Below are positions 16,140-24,721 of a stretch of 42,508 nucleotides of DNA, piece after piece (the first letter of the stretch is position 1; every line of letters begins with the position of its first letter). Location of the stretch: contig JAGVPM010000041.1 in assembly GCA_020052235.1 (NCBI GenBank), forward strand, positions 1-42,508, given 5' to 3'. Source of the stretch: Candidatus Goldiibacteriota bacterium. Its GTDB lineage: Bacteria > Oederibacteriota > JAAXVQ01. The position numbers and the translations under genes are program-made. The notes beneath the pieces were generated by a model. That model was not told the DNA's origin. It ran no database searches and was given only the letters and a program-made list of their open reading frames with translations.

Positions 16140-18659
16140 ATGAAAATGATATGGGGTTTTTTGGTTTGTTTTGCTTTGTTGACTGCGGTCATGCCGGCTG
16201 GTGCTGATATTACGTTGAGTGATTACAGTAAGCGAATTAAGTTTATGGGAACATATAAAAAAGACGCTACCATTCAATTCTTGGTGGATAATACCCAGAT
16301 TAAAAATCAAAACATTTTAAAAATCCAATATCAAACTAAAAACCAGGGATATTGCGGTGTATATGAGCACATGAAAAAAAACTGGAGCAATGCTACGGGC
16401 CTAAAGATATTCACCAAGGGCATGCCCGGCAGAACCCTGCGGATTACTTTGGTGGATGCCGATGATCGATATTTTATTTATTCCTATATTTACCAGGATG
16501 AAGAATGGAATATGCTGGATATTGACATAGATGAATTCGTTTTAAATCCTTATTTTCAGCCGCCGAATGTTAAAGATAAAACGTCCCCCATTAAGCTCAA
16601 TTTAATCAAGCAATTGGAGTTCTCGCCGGCGCAGCCGGGGGAGGGGATCTTTTATATTGGCCAAATTGTGATCAAGGGTATTGCGGAAAAACGGAAAAGT
16701 TCGCAGAAACTTTCCGATGTTTCCGGGGCGCATATTTATTTTAATCGAAAAATAGATAACACTAATCTTGAAAAATATTATGCCTACTGTACACCCATCG
16801 AAATTTACGGTGAAAACCAGGTGACTTCGGGTACTTGGCAGGAATTTAAGGATTTAAATGCCACAGTTTATTTGATGGCCGATCCGCAAAATATTTATGT
16901 TTCAGCCTCGGTACGAGAAACCAATCCTGTCTATAACAATAAAACAAAGGGAAATATTTGGAACGGTGATTGTATTGAACTGTTTTTAGGGTTCGGCAAA
17001 GAATTGAAGCGTACGTATGGCTCCAAGGACTTTCAAATCGGAATCAGCCCAAGCAAAGGTTCTTCGGAATCCTTCTTGTGGGTTTTTAACCAGAACCGAA
17101 AAATCGATATGCCGGTTTTTGTTGATAAAAATGAAAAAGGATACCAAGTCCGGACACAAATTCCGATCAAGGATTTGGGGCTGGAACCTTTGAGGGAAGG
17201 CCAGGTTGTTTTTGTGGATGTGGCCGTGGATAAAGCAGGTGAAGACGGGGACCGTATGCGCCAATTGACCTGGCATGGAAAAGGGTTGGGGCATATTGAT
17301 CCGACCCAGTGGAATTATGGTGTTATTTCTTCCAACCGTTCCGATGCCATGGAAGGTTTGAACAGAGTATTCAATAGTCAATGGGTTAAAAATCAAAATG
17401 CCGAAATTTTAATTGATGGCAGCCAACCCGCTACAAAGATAAGCCCAGGGGTATACGGGATTAATGCTTTTCCAGCCGTGGAAACACCGGGTGGCTGGAT
17501 GGATTACTCCAAGGCGGCGCTCGCCATGTATAAAAAGGCGCACCCGTCGATTTTACGGTTTCCCGGCGGGGATTGGGGCGACGAACATAAACTCCAACCT
17601 GAGCATATTCTGAAGTTTGCGGCTTTATGCAAAGAATTAAAAGCTGAACCCATGATTCAAGTCAAGCTGCATGAAGGCACGCCCGAAGAAGCGGCGGCTT
17701 TGGTCGACCTTTGTAAGAAAAAAGGATTTAACGTCAAATATTGGGCAATCGGTAATGAACCTGATTTCTTTGAATCGCGTCATTTTGTGAATCAACCTTA
17801 CCGTGTCGCCGATTACATCAAAGCATTTAGGAATTTTAGCCGTGCTATGAAAAAAGTGGATCCGAAAATAATTATTTGCGGCCCCGAACTTGCACAATAC
17901 GGATATTCCCCGGATAAATCCGATGCGCCCCTTGATAAAAGCGGTCAATCCTGGATGGAAACATTTTTGCGGGAGTGCGGCAAAGACGTGGATATTGTAA
18001 CCTTTCATCATTACCCGCTGGGTAGACCGGACGGCGTGGCTGATTGGCATGTGGAAACACTTTTGGAAACCACCGCGGCATGGGATGACTTGATTCCCGG
18101 GTTGGCGAAAAAAATTAAAAAAATTACCAATCGCGCTATTCCGATCGGGATTACAGAAATCAATTCCGATTGGAGTGGCTTGTACAACGGAGAAGCCACT
18201 CCGGATACCTTTGCCAATGCGGTTTGGTGGACAATTACTCTGGGCGAATTGATTAAACAGCAAGTTAATATGGTGTGTTTTTTCGCTTTGTATGATACCG
18301 GTTCTTATGGAATCGTGACCAAGGAATTGGGAACCCTTCCTGCGTTTTACACGTATCGTTTATTTGAACAATTTGGCGACGAACTTATTAATGTCCAAAA
18401 CAACAATAACTATCTTAAAGTTTACGCAGGCCGCAGAAAAAAAGGGTATAACATCATCTTTGTTAATAAAAACACAAAAATGGACATTACTTCCACCATT
18501 CGATTTAAAGGCATTTCTTGTTCGAGTATAAAAGTTAGACGTTATTCGGAATATGAATTTATCAATAATCAGGATTTTTCCACCAATGAATTGAAGCCGG
18601 CTGAAAAAATTGATTACACATTTCCCGGCTATTCCATTACTCAATTCATTCTGGAATAG
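16140..18659 (+). CDS. Secreted modular glycosidase: CBM11-like + CBM9/DOMON-like + clan GH-A catalytic domain
   Basis: 839 residues with a signal peptide (cut near AGA-DI). Residues 25-190 form a CBM11/CIA30-like domain like that of the preceding gene. Residues 195-400 resemble CBM9/DOMON sugar-binding domains (NATVYLMADPQNIYVSASV, then WNGDCIELFLG). From about 425 a TIM-barrel glycosidase follows, with RFPGGDWGDE, YWAIGNEPD (acid/base candidate Glu540), VDIVTFHHYP and GITEINSDW (nucleophile candidate Glu673), and then a small beta-domain to the end. This order is that of clan GH-A, closest in look to GH39/GH44/GH51-type enzymes, which cut xylo-, gluco- or arabinosides; the exact family cannot be fixed by eye. 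It is probably secreted and held on polysaccharide by its two binding domains. Confidence 0.75.
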   Translation: MKMIWGFLVCFALLTAVMPAGADITLSDYSKRIKFMGTYKKDATIQFLVDNTQIKNQNILKIQYQTKNQGYCGVYEHMKKNWSNATGLKIFTKGMPGRTLRITLVDADDRYFIYSYIYQDEEWNMLDIDIDEFVLNPYFQPPNVKDKTSPIKLNLIKQLEFSPAQPGEGIFYIGQIVIKGIAEKRKSSQKLSDVSGAHIYFNRKIDNTNLEKYYAYCTPIEIYGENQVTSGTWQEFKDLNATVYLMADPQNIYVSASVRETNPVYNNKTKGNIWNGDCIELFLGFGKELKRTYGSKDFQIGISPSKGSSESFLWVFNQNRKIDMPVFVDKNEKGYQVRTQIPIKDLGLEPLREGQVVFVDVAVDKAGEDGDRMRQLTWHGKGLGHIDPTQWNYGVISSNRSDAMEGLNRVFNSQWVKNQNAEILIDGSQPATKISPGVYGINAFPAVETPGGWMDYSKAALAMYKKAHPSILRFPGGDWGDEHKLQPEHILKFAALCKELKAEPMIQVKLHEGTPEEAAALVDLCKKKGFNVKYWAIGNEPDFFESRHFVNQPYRVADYIKAFRNFSRAMKKVDPKIIICGPELAQYGYSPDKSDAPLDKSGQSWMETFLRECGKDVDIVTFHHYPLGRPDGVADWHVETLLETTAAWDDLIPGLAKKIKKITNRAIPIGITEINSDWSGLYNGEATPDTFANAVWWTITLGELIKQQVNMVCFFALYDTGSYGIVTKELGTLPAFYTYRLFEQFGDELINVQNNNNYLKVYAGRRKKGYNIIFVNKNTKMDITSTIRFKGISCSSIKVRRYSEYEFINNQDFSTNELKPAEKIDYTFPGYSITQFILE

Positions 18660-18669
18660 CGGATTATTC

Positions 18670-21600
18670 ATGGGAACCGGTAAGAACGTTCAGGCGGAAG
18701 AGATGCAAGCGCGAGCTTCTTTTACGGTCCGGGATTATAATGCAAAATCACCATTTGCAGGTTTTTTACCCGGATTAGGCGGTAAATTTGGGATTCCCAC
18801 TTGGGTTTTTTATGTCAATCGCGGCCAAGGTGTATGCAGCTTTGGAGCGCAGGACAAAGACCATGCTTTTATGGAATATCTTCCCGCCACGCATGCCTAT
18901 CAGTTGGTTAACCAGCAGGGCTTTAGAACTTTTTTGAATATCCAAAGGGGCCGTTCTTCTTTCCTATATGAACCGTTTCAATATCTCCGTCCTGGTTACG
19001 GCCGTATTGAACAGGACATGACGGTTTCAGAAGAGCGCATCCGGCTGCGGGATTTTAACTATCGCGCCGGGCTTGAGACCACTGTGGAATATTTTTCCCT
19101 GCTCAATGAAAATCTGGGCGGTTTGGTCCGTACGCTGGTCATGAAAAATCAAGGCAAAACCGCTTTGATTTTGGAAGTGGCGGATGGTTTGCCGGTTTTA
19201 CTCCCCTATGGGTTGGAAGAAGACGGGTTGAAAAATCGCAGGTATCTGATGGAAGCCTTTTTAGAAACTCAATGGCTGACTCCCCGTGTACCTTTATTCA
19301 AACTGAAAATCGAGGAATCTGATTCCCCTGAAGTTAATGCGGTTCATGCATTTCATTTCGGGATTGCTCTGGAAGCCTACCGGGGTAGGGAACAGACCCT
19401 TCGCCCCCTGATTGATCCGGGTAAAATTTTTGGTTCCTTCAAGGATTTTTCTTTTCCCAAGGCAATACCCACCAGCGCTTCCTTGGACAGACAAGTGGAG
19501 GGGAATCAGTTTCCTTGTTTTTTTACTTGCCGGCGGCTGGTACTTGCTCCTGGGGAAAAAGTTAGTTTTTTTTATCTTTTTGGCCGTTCAGATCAGGCGG
19601 CGGATTTGAAAGCGAAAATTCCGCAAATGTCCCGGTCCGCTTTTTTTGAGCGTAAATCCATCGAAAGCCGGCAAGCCGTAGCCACTATTCTTCGCAACAG
19701 CCTGACCGTGAGCCGTTCACGAGATTTTGACGCTTATTGCCGCCAGAATTACCTGGATAATGTCATGCGTGGTGGTTTTCCGGATGAAGTCGGTTCGGCT
19801 AAAGTATTTTACCTGTATGGCCGGAAGCACGGTGATTTGGAGCGCGATTACAATAAATTCAACCTGCCTGCAACTTATTGTTCGCAAGGTGCCGGTAATT
19901 ATCGCGATGTGAATCAGAACCGCCGCAACGATATTTTTTTTCTTCCCTGCACCGGGGAATACAATATTAAAAAGTTTATGAATTTAATCCAACTCGATGG
20001 ATTTAATCCGCTCTTGGTGAAGGAAGTAATGCTTGCGATTCCACTGGCGAAGCTCAAAGATTTTGAAAAAGCCGCCGGATGCACTTTGCGGGCGGCCGGT
20101 TTTATGCCGGATGTGCCCTTTATACCAGGGGAATTTCTTTTACAGCTTGAAACTAAAAAACTCATTGCGCACGCGGCTTTGGAAAAAGTTTATGCTGCGA
20201 TTTTGGAATACGGGGATTTGAAAGACCAAGCGGATTTTGGCGAAGGGTATTGGACTGACCATTGGACGTATAATTTGGATTTGATCGATAGTTTTTTAGC
20301 TGTGTTTCCGGATCGGCTGGAAGAATTGTTTTTTGGGCCTCGGGAGTATATTTATTTTGACAGTTCACGCGTAGTGCTTCCCCGGAGCAAGCGGTTCCGG
20401 GTTGAAGGTGGCCGGATCCGGCAATTTCACAGCGTGCAGGAAGATGAAACAAAAAAGGCGCTCATTCAAGCGCGCTGTGAATCAAAAAACGCGCTTCGCA
20501 CCAGAAACGGCGTGGGAATGGTTTACCGGACCAACCTGGCAGGGAAATTGGTTTGTTTGGCTGTAAACAAATTGGCTTCTTTAGACCCTTCAGGCATCGG
20601 TGTGGAAATGGAGGCCGACAAACCGAATTGGTATGATGCGTTAAATGGTCTTCCCGCTCAATTGGGGTCGTCGGTTTCGGAAACATTTGAATTGAAGAGG
20701 TTGTTGCTCTGCCTGGATTATGCTTCCCAAAAAGTTCGGGACGTAAAAATTAAAGTACCCGTGGAGTTGTATGAATTTTACCGTGTGCTTATTCGTTTGC
20801 TTACCCATCCTGGCCGGAAAACGGACCGGAGTGCGGATTTCATTTACTGGGATCACGCGAATACTTTAAAAGAGGACTTCAGGAAAAAAACGAAATTGGG
20901 TATTTCCGGTTTAGAATCAACGATGACACATAGGGAGTTACAAGCCTTGATTCAGGCCGGCTTGAAAAAATGTGACGAGGGCATACGCAAAGCCTTTGAC
21001 TCCGCTGCCGGGATTTATCGGACCTATTTTACTCATGATTTGAAAGTGGACCGCTCTTTGCGCCCACGGTCCGGGAGCGTTAAGTATCTCCCGTTTTTCC
21101 TGGAGGGGAACGTCCATGCCCTGCGCCTTGAACGAGACCGGGAAGTTTGCCGCCGCTTGCACCGGCAGGTTAAAAAAAGTGCTCTGTTTGACGCAAAACT
21201 GAAAATGTACAAAGTTAACGCCAGCTTGGCTGGAGAATCTTTTGCCATCGGCCGCACCCGCGGCTTTACCCCGGGTTGGCTGGAAAACGAATCAATTTGG
21301 CTGCATATGGAGTATAAGTATCTGTTGGAGCTTTTACGGACCGGGTTGTACACGGAGTTTTTTTCGGAAATTAGGAATACACTGGTGCCGTTTTTATTGC
21401 CTGAAACCTATGGGCGGAGCATTTATGAAAATTCTTCTTTCATTGTCAGCAGTGTCCATCCGGATACAAATAGGCATGGCAAGGGTTACTATGCCCGTTT
21501 AAGCGGTTCGACGGCAGAATTTATCCATATGTGGTTGTTGATGTGCGTCGGGCCAACCCCGTTTTTCGTGGATGAAAAAAATCATCTGCATTTGTCGTTT

Positions 21601-21909
21601 CGCCCGCTCCTTCCTTCCTGGTTGTTTACAGAGGCTTCTAAAGATTTGGAATATGAATTGGACGGGGGGATTCATCGGCACCGGATACCAGTTCGGGCGT
21701 TCGCGTTTATGTTTTTAGGAAAAACCTTGGTGGTGGTCCACAATCCATCCGGTACGGACACGTTTGCACCTAATGTTAAAATTTATCTGATCCGGCTTTG
21801 GCCCATGTCCGGAACGTCACTCACTTTGGAAGGCGGGGTCATACCTCCACCATTTGCCGCACGTGTCCGTAATCGTGAATTTGCTAAAATTGAACTTTTT
21901 TTAAAATGA
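18670..21909 (+). CDS. Large GH94/GH149-like (alpha/alpha)6 beta-glucan phosphorylase-like protein
   Basis: The frame opens at a TTG (18610) inside the preceding gene, but ATG 18670 is just after its stop and is preferred, giving 1079 residues. There is no signal peptide, so it is cytoplasmic. The N-terminal part is a beta-sandwich of the glycoside phosphorylase type; the C-terminal part contains GNYRDVNQNRRNDI, GEGYWTDHWTYNLDL and KPNWYDALNGLP. The Asp656 in the last motif corresponds in position to the catalytic Asp of the GH94 motif DWND, also seen in the two GH94 genes of this window. The length of about 1080 residues fits 1,2-beta-oligoglucan phosphorylases of GH94 or GH149 beta-1,3-glucan phosphorylases, and not the ~800-residue cellobiose type. 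The substrate remains open. It is the last gene of the long operon. Confidence 0.6.
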   Translation: MGTGKNVQAEEMQARASFTVRDYNAKSPFAGFLPGLGGKFGIPTWVFYVNRGQGVCSFGAQDKDHAFMEYLPATHAYQLVNQQGFRTFLNIQRGRSSFLYEPFQYLRPGYGRIEQDMTVSEERIRLRDFNYRAGLETTVEYFSLLNENLGGLVRTLVMKNQGKTALILEVADGLPVLLPYGLEEDGLKNRRYLMEAFLETQWLTPRVPLFKLKIEESDSPEVNAVHAFHFGIALEAYRGREQTLRPLIDPGKIFGSFKDFSFPKAIPTSASLDRQVEGNQFPCFFTCRRLVLAPGEKVSFFYLFGRSDQAADLKAKIPQMSRSAFFERKSIESRQAVATILRNSLTVSRSRDFDAYCRQNYLDNVMRGGFPDEVGSAKVFYLYGRKHGDLERDYNKFNLPATYCSQGAGNYRDVNQNRRNDIFFLPCTGEYNIKKFMNLIQLDGFNPLLVKEVMLAIPLAKLKDFEKAAGCTLRAAGFMPDVPFIPGEFLLQLETKKLIAHAALEKVYAAILEYGDLKDQADFGEGYWTDHWTYNLDLIDSFLAVFPDRLEELFFGPREYIYFDSSRVVLPRSKRFRVEGGRIRQFHSVQEDETKKALIQARCESKNALRTRNGVGMVYRTNLAGKLVCLAVNKLASLDPSGIGVEMEADKPNWYDALNGLPAQLGSSVSETFELKRLLLCLDYASQKVRDVKIKVPVELYEFYRVLIRLLTHPGRKTDRSADFIYWDHANTLKEDFRKKTKLGISGLESTMTHRELQALIQAGLKKCDEGIRKAFDSAAGIYRTYFTHDLKVDRSLRPRSGSVKYLPFFLEGNVHALRLERDREVCRRLHRQVKKSALFDAKLKMYKVNASLAGESFAIGRTRGFTPGWLENESIWLHMEYKYLLELLRTGLYTEFFSEIRNTLVPFLLPETYGRSIYENSSFIVSSVHPDTNRHGKGYYARLSGSTAEFIHMWLLMCVGPTPFFVDEKNHLHLSFRPLLPSWLFTEASKDLEYELDGGIHRHRIPVRAFAFMFLGKTLVVVHNPSGTDTFAPNVKIYLIRLWPMSGTSLTLEGGVIPPPFAARVRNREFAKIELFLK

Positions 21910-21938
21910 TTTTTAGGGTATGGAGCAAAAACCGGTTT

Positions 21939-22472
21939 TTATCGTATAAGCCGTGTTCTTTGGTTTTGCTTTTCCAACAGTGTTTTTTTAGTAAGATGAT
22001 CTTCAGGGTGAGGTGCCTGTCCAGGATGATGACTGTCAATGACCTGTGTTTTAGCCCAACCGTCTCCAAACCGCAGGCCTTGCGGATTTAGGATTACCTT
22101 CAAACCTTCCAATAACCAAACAGCGACTCCTAGGGGAAACATCCAAGCAGGGCTTAAAAAAGGGAGCATGCCAACCAGAGGCGGGAGGGCCAGCATCCAG
22201 TTCCTGGCAATAGACGTCTGTAAATCAGGCTTAGTGTCGGAAGCTGTCCGCACCAAGTTTAATTTCATGATTTGTTTCCCTAAACTTTTCCGGCGCATTC
22301 CAGGCCAGTCGAATCCGTCCCGGAACAGAATATATCCGGCGGCTGCAATCCCGCCCCAAACCGGCAGGAAGGATAAAATCGTTGCCAGCAGGTTATCAAT
22401 CAAAACGGCTAAAAATCTTCGGGTGGGATCGGCTTTAGTATAAATGGGCATGGGATTTACCTGATTTTTCAT
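21939..22472 (-). CDS. RDD family membrane protein
   Basis: 177 residues on the opposite strand to its neighbours. Near the N-terminus it has RRFLAVLIDNLL (the RDD signature: Arg, then Asp in the first membrane helix), a membrane hairpin, then KSLGKQIMKLNLV and a late RFGDGWAKTQVID; these blocks occur in that order in RDD proteins. Two or three helices are likely. The family has no fixed role; some members are linked to ion transport. The start could also be the Met eight codons downstream (22451). It overlaps no neighbour and is convergent with the phosphorylase gene. Confidence 0.75.
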   Translation of the reverse strand: MKNQVNPMPIYTKADPTRRFLAVLIDNLLATILSFLPVWGGIAAAGYILFRDGFDWPGMRRKSLGKQIMKLNLVRTASDTKPDLQTSIARNWMLALPPLVGMLPFLSPAWMFPLGVAVWLLEGLKVILNPQGLRFGDGWAKTQVIDSHHPGQAPHPEDHLTKKTLLEKQNQRTRLIR

Positions 22473-22573
22473 GGTTTAGGCATTAGCTTAAAAAACAGAT
22501 TAGCAAAAAGCGGAAATGGATGCAATCAGAATAGTCAGGCCTTTTTTTGGCATTTTGAGAAGCATACGAATAG

Positions 22574-22602
22574 TTGTTGACACTCTGTTTCTTTGATATA
22601 CT
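22574..22602 (+). promoter_or_regulatory. Likely promoter of the GH5 gene
   Basis: A TATACT -10 element at 22597-22602 follows either TTGTTG at 22574-22579 (17-base spacing) or an exact TTGACA at 22577-22582 (14-base spacing, short). It is about 75 bases upstream of the GH5 start, in the divergent gap with the RDD gene. Confidence 0.45.
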
Positions 22603-22678
22603 TTAGAGGGATTTGAAAGTCAACCGGTCAGCCGGAGGCGGCCTATACTATTTCGTGCTTGGTTGAAAAAGGAGACGT

Positions 22679-24631
22679 ATGAAATATTCTTTCTTAGGGA
22701 TTTTTTTTTGCGCACTTGGACTGGCGGGTTGTTTGAATGTTTCTGCGCCCTCTTTAATGGCTCCATCCGCTACCTCTACCCGGGCAAATTTAGGTTCAGT
22801 TTTGCCTGGCAACTATTCATCGTTTTCACACTGGTTGCCTTGGCTGGATTCCAAAGTTGCCCAACGGACGGCGAACACGGTCACTGTAGGACAATGGTCC
22901 AAACCTGCGGCGGATCTTGATACAAGTCTGCTGATTTCATTGAGTACGGGAACTTATGCACCGGCTCCGGAAAAATTTCTGTCTGTTTCCGGGCAGGTGG
23001 TGGTGGACCAAAACAGCACGCCGGTTACTTTGCGCGGGCTTTCCACTTCCAATGGCGTGTATTGGTTGAAAACGTCCCAGGAATTGGTAGATCCGTACGC
23101 TCCCTGGTTCGTGCTGTATGATGCGGATTATGCGGCCATGCAATCTATGGGAGTGAAGGTCATCCGTTTCTATATGCAATATTATTGGCTGAAAGACGCA
23201 CTCAGCCAGAATCAATTTTTTCATTACTTGGATCAGCAATTGGCTTTGGCACATAAATACAATATTTATATTATTTTAAACCTTCATTATTTCGGCGTGG
23301 ACTGGGAAGTCAATCAAGGTTTGGATGATGGTTTTTTTACCGGCGATCAGTACAGCCGCGGATATGATTTGGTGAACTTTTGGGACTTGATTTCCAAACG
23401 GTATAAGGACGAGTCTATGATCGCCGCTTACGATCTCATCAATGAACCCCGGGTGCGCACGGGGTTTAAGGAATCAAATTTAACCGCTTTGTACACCTCT
23501 ATGATCCAGAAAATCCGCAGCAATTCCGATTCCCATATCATCATGGTGGCGGAGGCCACGGGAGATGCCGCGTCCTTGGATGAACCTGGGCCTTTCACCA
23601 AGCAATCGGATAATAACATTATTTATACGTTCCATTATTACGAACCGTTCGAATTTACACACCAAGCGTATTATAAGGATACGCAATATGAATTGGGCGC
23701 CGAGTATCCATTCACAACCCGCTGGGGAGATTATACCGGGGGATACTACAGCAATCCGTACTGGCAATCCACTACCGGCAATACTTGGCAATATTACCAG
23801 GGAAATTGGGTGGATTTAAGCGCGCTCACGACCGGTCAATTCAGCGTTTCTTTATCAGCCGGACGTCTTGAGGGGCGGGTTTGGTTTGATGAAATTGTTC
23901 TGGAGAGCCGTAACAAGTCAACCCTGTTGGTTACCAATATTCCTTTAAAAAACGCCACATTTACTCTTCCTAAAACTTATGTGGGCACAACGCCGCAACC
24001 TTCTTTCTTGCCCGCCAGTTGGTATTTTACCGGCAATTGGATTCCAAACAATGCAACGGATTACGCAAGCAACCCCAGTGCTTATTACCGCATGGATACG
24101 GCCAGCCATACAGCCGATGGTTCGGGTTCTTTATTTCTCGATGCTACTGCTGTAACCTGGCCGGTTTCCAACGCCTATGCTTCATGGGGACAGAGTGCCG
24201 GGATTATGCCCAGCTTTTTTGCCGTTGATTCCAATTCGGAATACCGAGTTTCCGCTTGGATTAAGATTGAAGCCAACACGCAATGGGTCGTCAGTATCAA
24301 TCATGATTTTTTTACAACCCACGAAGTGTTGAAAAATAAGGCCTATCTTCAAACCGGACTCAATGCGTATTTCAATTGGGGACAGACCAACTCGGTTCCG
24401 GTTTTTTGCGGAGAATTTGGCGTCACCAATCCGTCCATGCGGGATTCCGGGTTTCCTAATTCACCGGCCATGCAAACGAACTGGATCAACGATATGACCG
24501 ATATTTTAAATACAGCTTCGGTCCCATGGACCTATCATGTTTACAAAAGTTACGAGCAGCGCGGCGATGTTTTCGGTTTATTCAACCCGGACGATGCGAC
24601 GCTGCAAAATACCCTGAAGACAAAATTTTAA
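22679..24631 (+). CDS. GH5-family glycosidase lipoprotein with a large insert in the barrel
   Basis: 650 residues with an AAAGGAGA ribosome site and lipobox GLAGC (Cys18). The GH5 barrel begins near residue 100 (VTLRGLSTSNG) and contains VKVIRFYM, IILNLHYFG, YDLINEPR with acid/base candidate Glu256, and IYTFHYYEP. The nucleophile region FCGEFGV with Glu579 comes only after an extra ~200 residues (about 350-550). That insert is rich in Ser, Thr, Trp and Tyr and contains a beta-sandwich-like stretch (GSGSLFLDA, then EYRVSAWIKIEAN), as in carbohydrate-binding modules of the CBM4/9/16 type. The enzyme likely cuts beta-1,4-glucan, mannan or a related chain at the cell surface. The subfamily cannot be named. 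Confidence 0.8.
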   Translation: MKYSFLGIFFCALGLAGCLNVSAPSLMAPSATSTRANLGSVLPGNYSSFSHWLPWLDSKVAQRTANTVTVGQWSKPAADLDTSLLISLSTGTYAPAPEKFLSVSGQVVVDQNSTPVTLRGLSTSNGVYWLKTSQELVDPYAPWFVLYDADYAAMQSMGVKVIRFYMQYYWLKDALSQNQFFHYLDQQLALAHKYNIYIILNLHYFGVDWEVNQGLDDGFFTGDQYSRGYDLVNFWDLISKRYKDESMIAAYDLINEPRVRTGFKESNLTALYTSMIQKIRSNSDSHIIMVAEATGDAASLDEPGPFTKQSDNNIIYTFHYYEPFEFTHQAYYKDTQYELGAEYPFTTRWGDYTGGYYSNPYWQSTTGNTWQYYQGNWVDLSALTTGQFSVSLSAGRLEGRVWFDEIVLESRNKSTLLVTNIPLKNATFTLPKTYVGTTPQPSFLPASWYFTGNWIPNNATDYASNPSAYYRMDTASHTADGSGSLFLDATAVTWPVSNAYASWGQSAGIMPSFFAVDSNSEYRVSAWIKIEANTQWVVSINHDFFTTHEVLKNKAYLQTGLNAYFNWGQTNSVPVFCGEFGVTNPSMRDSGFPNSPAMQTNWINDMTDILNTASVPWTYHVYKSYEQRGDVFGLFNPDDATLQNTLKTKF

Positions 24632-24721
24632 ACCCAATTTACGGTTTACTTAAAAGTCGATTTGATAGTTGTTTTTGTTGCGGGTGGCCTTGATCGGCAA
24701 AGCGAACTGGTCGGCCCCTCG

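Noticed and set aside
21927-21940. 14-base palindrome AAAAACCGGTTTTT between convergent genes as a two-way terminator
   Set aside because: It leaves no room for a loop and has only a four-base GC core.
22039-22443. 134-codon plus-strand frame
   Set aside because: It lies opposite the RDD family gene, whose conserved motifs are intact.
24632-24721. Terminator between the convergent GH5 and GH52 genes
   Set aside because: Only imperfect GGCC/GGCC pairing was found, without a T run.
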